Origin: Epiperipatus broadwayi
Lineage: Eukaryota; Onychophora; Udeonychophora; Euonychophora; Peripatidae
Assembly: GCA_028023455.1 (NCBI GenBank)
Contig: JAQFVV010000316.1
Coordinates: 250,001-314,000, forward strand
DNA: 64,000 nt
Reading direction: 5' to 3'
Shown: positions 61,130 to 64,000 of the stretch, in pieces
Numbering within the stretch: the first letter of the stretch is position 1
How the letters are laid out: each line of letters starts with the position of its first letter
Notes under the pieces: generated by a model
Seen by the model: only the letters and a program-made list of their open reading frames with translations
Told to the model about the DNA's origin: nothing
Database searches by the model: none
Made by a program: the position numbers and the translations under genes

Positions 61130-61740
61130 ACTTAAAAATGTGGGCCAATTTAAACAAATACCATGATAGTTTTTTCAGTAAAATGGTGAAATTAGGTGTA
61201 GAGATTTCAACAAGTTTAAGATTAGGATATTTCACCACAGTGAAATAACAACTACAGGTAAATTAGCCATATATAAAGCAGTTATTTTACCTAATTTGTT
61301 ATATGGAAGTAAAACTTGGACAATATAAAAGAATTTAAAAAGATTTCATTAAGGATGATCTGTGAATTTTTAAAAATACTATGGCAAGATCATAAGACCG
61401 ATCAATATATTGGATGTGATTCTACAGAGCCCGGTATGATAAAATCACATCTTCATTAGAGTGGACTTGTGAAATGAAGAATGAACAATACAAAATTTTC
61501 TAAAAGGGTATTATTGTTCATGGTTTTTATGAAAAGGATAGACTCTACTTACATTATAAAGATTATCTCAAAAACCTTCTAAAGAGCAATGTGAATGTGG
61601 CAGAGAATAGAATATATCAGAAATCTATAACTAGACAAGATGTTGAAGTACTTTAGAAAGAAACATTTTCTGCTGAAGTTAAGAGACAGTTTTGCAAAAT
61701 ATCAGATAAAGAACAACCAGCATCCATAATGTAGTAGTAT
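61130..61740 (+). mobile_element. LINE remnant of a second lineage, 3' coding end
   Basis: Reads YKAVILPNLLYGSKTWTI (about 61277-61325), then decayed LRLIWAGH-like and RQDVEVL segments. The order matches the C-terminus of endonuclease-RT LINEs, but the residues differ from copies A and B, so this is another family. Stops and frameshifts throughout. Confidence 0.7.
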
Positions 61741-62260
61741 TTTATTTTTTGTTTTGTTGTTCTATCTTTTTCTTCTTCTCGTTTGGAGTTGGAATGGACT
61801 CATTTATTTTGTGAGTGGCTGCTGCTGACTGCATCAATATAATCTATTCTAGCAACCACATGCTTCCAAAGGTCACTACCAGTTAGTTTTTTTCCCTTCT
61901 CTAAAATTCAACCATGAATTTGTTTGATATTTTTATAAGTTTGAATTTTCAATTGTTTGTATTATTTTACAGTGGTTTGATTCTTAAAACAAACAAAATA
62001 AAATAAAACATCCTATGATAAGCTATTCTTACGAACACTTTAAACAACTTTACAGCATCTAGTGTTATTTTTTTTTTATAGCTAAGGTGATATACTTTTC
62101 TATCATAGAAACTCTAACAAATAATAAACATAATTTCAAATGGGGATCACATTTTTTCCAATATTACTGGGCTCGTCTCTTAAAAAAGCAAATACAATTG
62201 AAGATCATTTAATACATTTTAAAATTCGTTCTATTGCTAGACAAAAAAAAAAGCTTTTAT
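61741..62260. other. Intron, nothing recognised
   Basis: No feature supported. Confidence 0.5.
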
Positions 62261-62263
62261 CAA

Positions 62264-62363
62264 GCGTTGGTGGCCGAGTGGTCAGCACAGCTGCCTTATA
62301 AGCAGTTGTCCTGGGTTTGCGGGTTCGCTTCCCGGCCGATGTTTTGACACATGAAAAAAAAAA
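62264..62363 (+). mobile_element. Minimal tRNA-derived SINE, most tRNA-like copy
   Basis: The body 62264-62342 folds as a cloverleaf. Acceptor GCGTTGG pairs with CCGATGT (G-U pairs allowed). D-arm GGCCGAGTGGTCAGC. Anticodon stem CTGC/GCAG with loop CTTATAA. Extended variable arm; T-arm with GGGTTCGCTTCCC. TTTTGACACATG and ten A residues follow. A tRNA gene is unlikely: no A58 in the T loop and the same 3' extension occurs in four copies. Confidence 0.85.
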
Positions 62364-62803
62364 GTATTGCTTTTGTATATTTAACAGCCTAATATAATTA
62401 TCTGCCACAAAATTAACACTATACTGAATTCATTTAGAAATAATGGAACCAGTATGCTTAATAAAATCTTGCTGTAATAATTTTTGAATTTCTTGCCACT
62501 TTTAACTTTTTTGTAAAAGTTACATTTAACTTTTTGTTCTCTGTTATTCTCTTTTAACTTTTTTCTTTTTCTGAAGTTAGAATGACCATTATCATTTAAA
62601 AGTGGCTATTAGAGATAATGATGATTTTACAATAGATTGCTAAAAATGATTTTCACTGTTTTTTATACTTTCAAATAAAGGTTTTATATTGTTTAGAAAT
62701 TAACTCAAGACTTCAAAATGGTTACTAATTTAAGTTAATATAGCAATTTAGGTATTGTTAGGACTAAATCAACAGACTTAATGAACTTTGTTTTCATTCT
62801 TAC

Positions 62804-62943
62804 CAAATTGTGTTCCCCAATCTCCAAAGTAATTGATCCTAGTGACATGATGGCCAAGAGCTTTGTAAATATTGGCTATGAAATTACCAATGATTGTCGA
62901 ACGGAGGTGACCAGCATGAAAAGGTTTTGCAACATTAGGAGAA
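62804..62943 (-). CDS. RARS2: RARS2 exon with the HIGH-type motif
   Basis: A 140-nt exon encoding the class I signature region: [17 protein letters not shown], then [17 protein letters not shown], then [16 protein letters not shown] is the HIGH-motif variant of arginyl-tRNA synthetases that contacts ATP. The Asn of SPN and the GDWGTQF block contribute to arginine and adenylate binding in this family. The acceptor TTATTAG and donor GTAAGA are canonical. This is the most conserved coding segment in the window and fixes the gene identity. The mitochondrial form is favoured over the cytosolic form because flanking exons follow RARS2 in length and residues. Confidence 0.96.
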
Positions 62944-63028
62944 CTAATAAAATAATAATTGTAGCAATAAAACAATAGAATCCTAAAATTAATTTAAATT
63001 TAACAAAAACAAAATTACTTTCTTATAC

Positions 63029-63126
63029 CTGAAGTCAATCCCAATTTTTTCTTTTTTAAGATTCATGTATAAATTATTATGAAATCCATACTTTTCTTTT
63101 AACTGAATAACTTGATATAATATTCG
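63029..63126 (-). CDS. RARS2: RARS2 exon upstream of the HIGH motif
   Basis: A 98-nt exon of 32 codons plus 2 bases. It encodes RILYQVIQLKEKYGF followed by NNLYMNLKKEKIGIDF. The human counterpart carries a QQVI...YG..S.LF....KKIVVEFSS pattern, so this is the end of the N-terminal domain leading into the catalytic fold. The acceptor is a long T tract ending in CTAG, and the donor is GTATAA. The last codon is split AG|T and restores the Ser of the conserved DFSSPN segment with the next exon, only 85 bp away. The exon starts in phase 0, so an upstream coding exon must exist beyond the window or in sequence I could not resolve. Confidence 0.88.
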
Positions 63127-63655
63127 CTAGAAAAAAAAAAAAACGTAACAATCTTGATATATATATGCGTGTGTGTACACTCGTACATGTAGGTGTGATA
63201 TATTTTACTAAATATTTTTTTGCACTATATTTCTTTTTTGTTTATAAAAATGTGTGTGTGAGTGCATTTATGCCTGTATATAGATCTATAAAAGCAAAAC
63301 AAATTGACTGCTGACGTTTTTAACAAATAGAAAACATTTATACAGAAATTAAAATTTTTTATTTCATACAGACAGACTTTAGTTAATAGAATTAATTAAT
63401 GCAATTAAATTAATTTTTTTTTTTGTTATTGTTGTTTTGTTTTAAATGTCTAGAGTTTAATAGTATCTTGATGAGTGTCGAACAAAGAATTATTATTGAT
63501 ACGAATATATATAAAATATCTGGCTAAAACAAAATTAAAAAGATATTCTGGAACAGATACACAAAAGAGGGAAAAAAGTGAAAATGAAAACATCATCTGA
63601 AAAATAAGCCCAGACATTTTTTTAAAGAAAGCAACTCGAAGATAAACTCATCATA
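63127..63655. other. Intron upstream of the 63.0-kb exon, nothing recognised
   Basis: TG and AT microsatellites near 63160-63270. No further RARS2 exon could be read. Confidence 0.5.
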
Positions 63656-63659
63656 TTCA

Positions 63660-63900
63660 ATTATTACTAATCCATTGAAAGATGAAAGTCCAAATTCTCC
63701 GGCCTCTAGACTCTCTTCTTCACACTACACCAAAAAACTTCATTGTTTTACACAATCATTTCGTATGTAGTCTCCTAATTTATTTACAATTTCTTTGGCT
63801 CCAATTTAAAACTTTAACTATCCATCTATTATTATTTTTGGTAATATGTCCAGCTTTATTTTAGCCTCTTAATATGTTCAGTGATGTCACTGATGCCTAT
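63660..63900 (-). mobile_element. RTE LINE 3' fragment, minus strand
   Basis: The minus strand resembles the GHIARRDDNRW/EILNWIPRDCKRP block of copy A with decay (63690-63870). Confidence 0.65.
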
Positions 63901-64000
63901 TGATGATCAAAATTTTAATCACTGTGGTAATATTATTAATATCTATCTGTGTTTTAAAGCAAGTATATATATATATTTCTAAACTACATTCTTATTTAAG

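Larger units (their letters stand above)
8359..63126 (-). other. RARS2: RARS2 gene, internal part (5 supported exons)
   Basis: Partial gene for mitochondrial arginyl-tRNA synthetase, which charges mitochondrial tRNA-Arg in the matrix. Exons in transcript order are 63126-63029, 62943-62804, 59349-59273, 42776-42692 and 8432-8359. Each junction is in phase (phases 2, 1, 0, 1), every intron has GT-AG ends, and the joined 158 codons have no stop. Order and spacing match human RARS2 (about 580 aa), covering roughly residues 95-250. The match is to the mitochondrial paralogue as I remember it, not an alignment. I found no exon with an initiator in 63127-64000, and no exon after YNKSYK in 1-8358, so both gene ends lie outside the window. 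The introns hold nearly all the repeats described here. Confidence 0.93.

Noticed and set aside
62781-62978. 65-codon plus-strand frame over the HIGH-motif exon
   Set aside because: Antisense shadow of the RARS2 exon.

Overview
The window is a very AT-rich (about three quarters A+T by eye) stretch of animal nuclear DNA. The animal origin follows from GT-AG spliced exons of a mitochondrial-type arginyl-tRNA synthetase, introns of tens of kilobases, RTE-clade LINEs, tRNA-derived SINEs and Tigger, Merlin and hAT DNA transposons. It looks like an invertebrate, but the sequence alone does not let me name a phylum.

One host gene runs through almost the whole window on the minus strand: the middle of RARS2, mitochondrial arginyl-tRNA synthetase. 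Five exons are supported (63029-63126, 62804-62943, 59273-59349, 42692-42776, 8359-8432). They join in phase to give 158 codons covering the end of the N-terminal domain, the class I HIGH-type motif (HAGH) and the start of the catalytic core. The introns are 85 bp, 3.5 kb, 16.5 kb and 34.3 kb. A possible sixth, 48-nt in-frame cassette exon lies at 52816-52863. The 5' and 3' ends of the gene lie outside the window.

Everything else is intronic or intergenic repeat. Layout: 1-8.3 kb, RTE LINE remnants on both strands; 8.6-11.5 kb, palindromic SINE-like units; 12.06-12.74 kb, a high-complexity motif-rich block (candidate conserved enhancer); 13-17 kb, fold-back and direct repeats; 19.47-30 kb, an RTE cluster with two near-full-length plus-strand copies and several minus-strand fragments; 30.1-31.07 kb, a large inverted repeat; 32.26-33.27 kb, Tigger; 34 kb, a decayed Merlin transposase; 38.1 and 39.2-40.2 kb, two TIR elements with clear target duplications; 41.6-42.4 kb, a tandem pair of hairpins with the same loop and different stems; 43.2-44.5 kb, a second Tigger carrying a nested hAT MITE; 47-53.7 kb, hairpins, tRNA-derived SINEs and a second candidate enhancer; 59.7-60.8 kb, a 1.07-kb insertion with an intact 173-codon ORF resembling the C-terminal zinc-knuckle region of a LINE reverse transcriptase.

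There is no operon-like cooperation between genes. The mobile elements are passengers in RARS2 introns, and the two best LINE copies are antisense to RARS2. The points most worth a second look are the 41.6-kb hairpin pair, the 1.07-kb insertion with inverted ends, the candidate RARS2 microexon, the minimal tRNA-SINE family, and a 14-base match to an Illumina adapter inside a LINE that suggests a local assembly fault. All calls come from reading the sequence; none was checked against a database.
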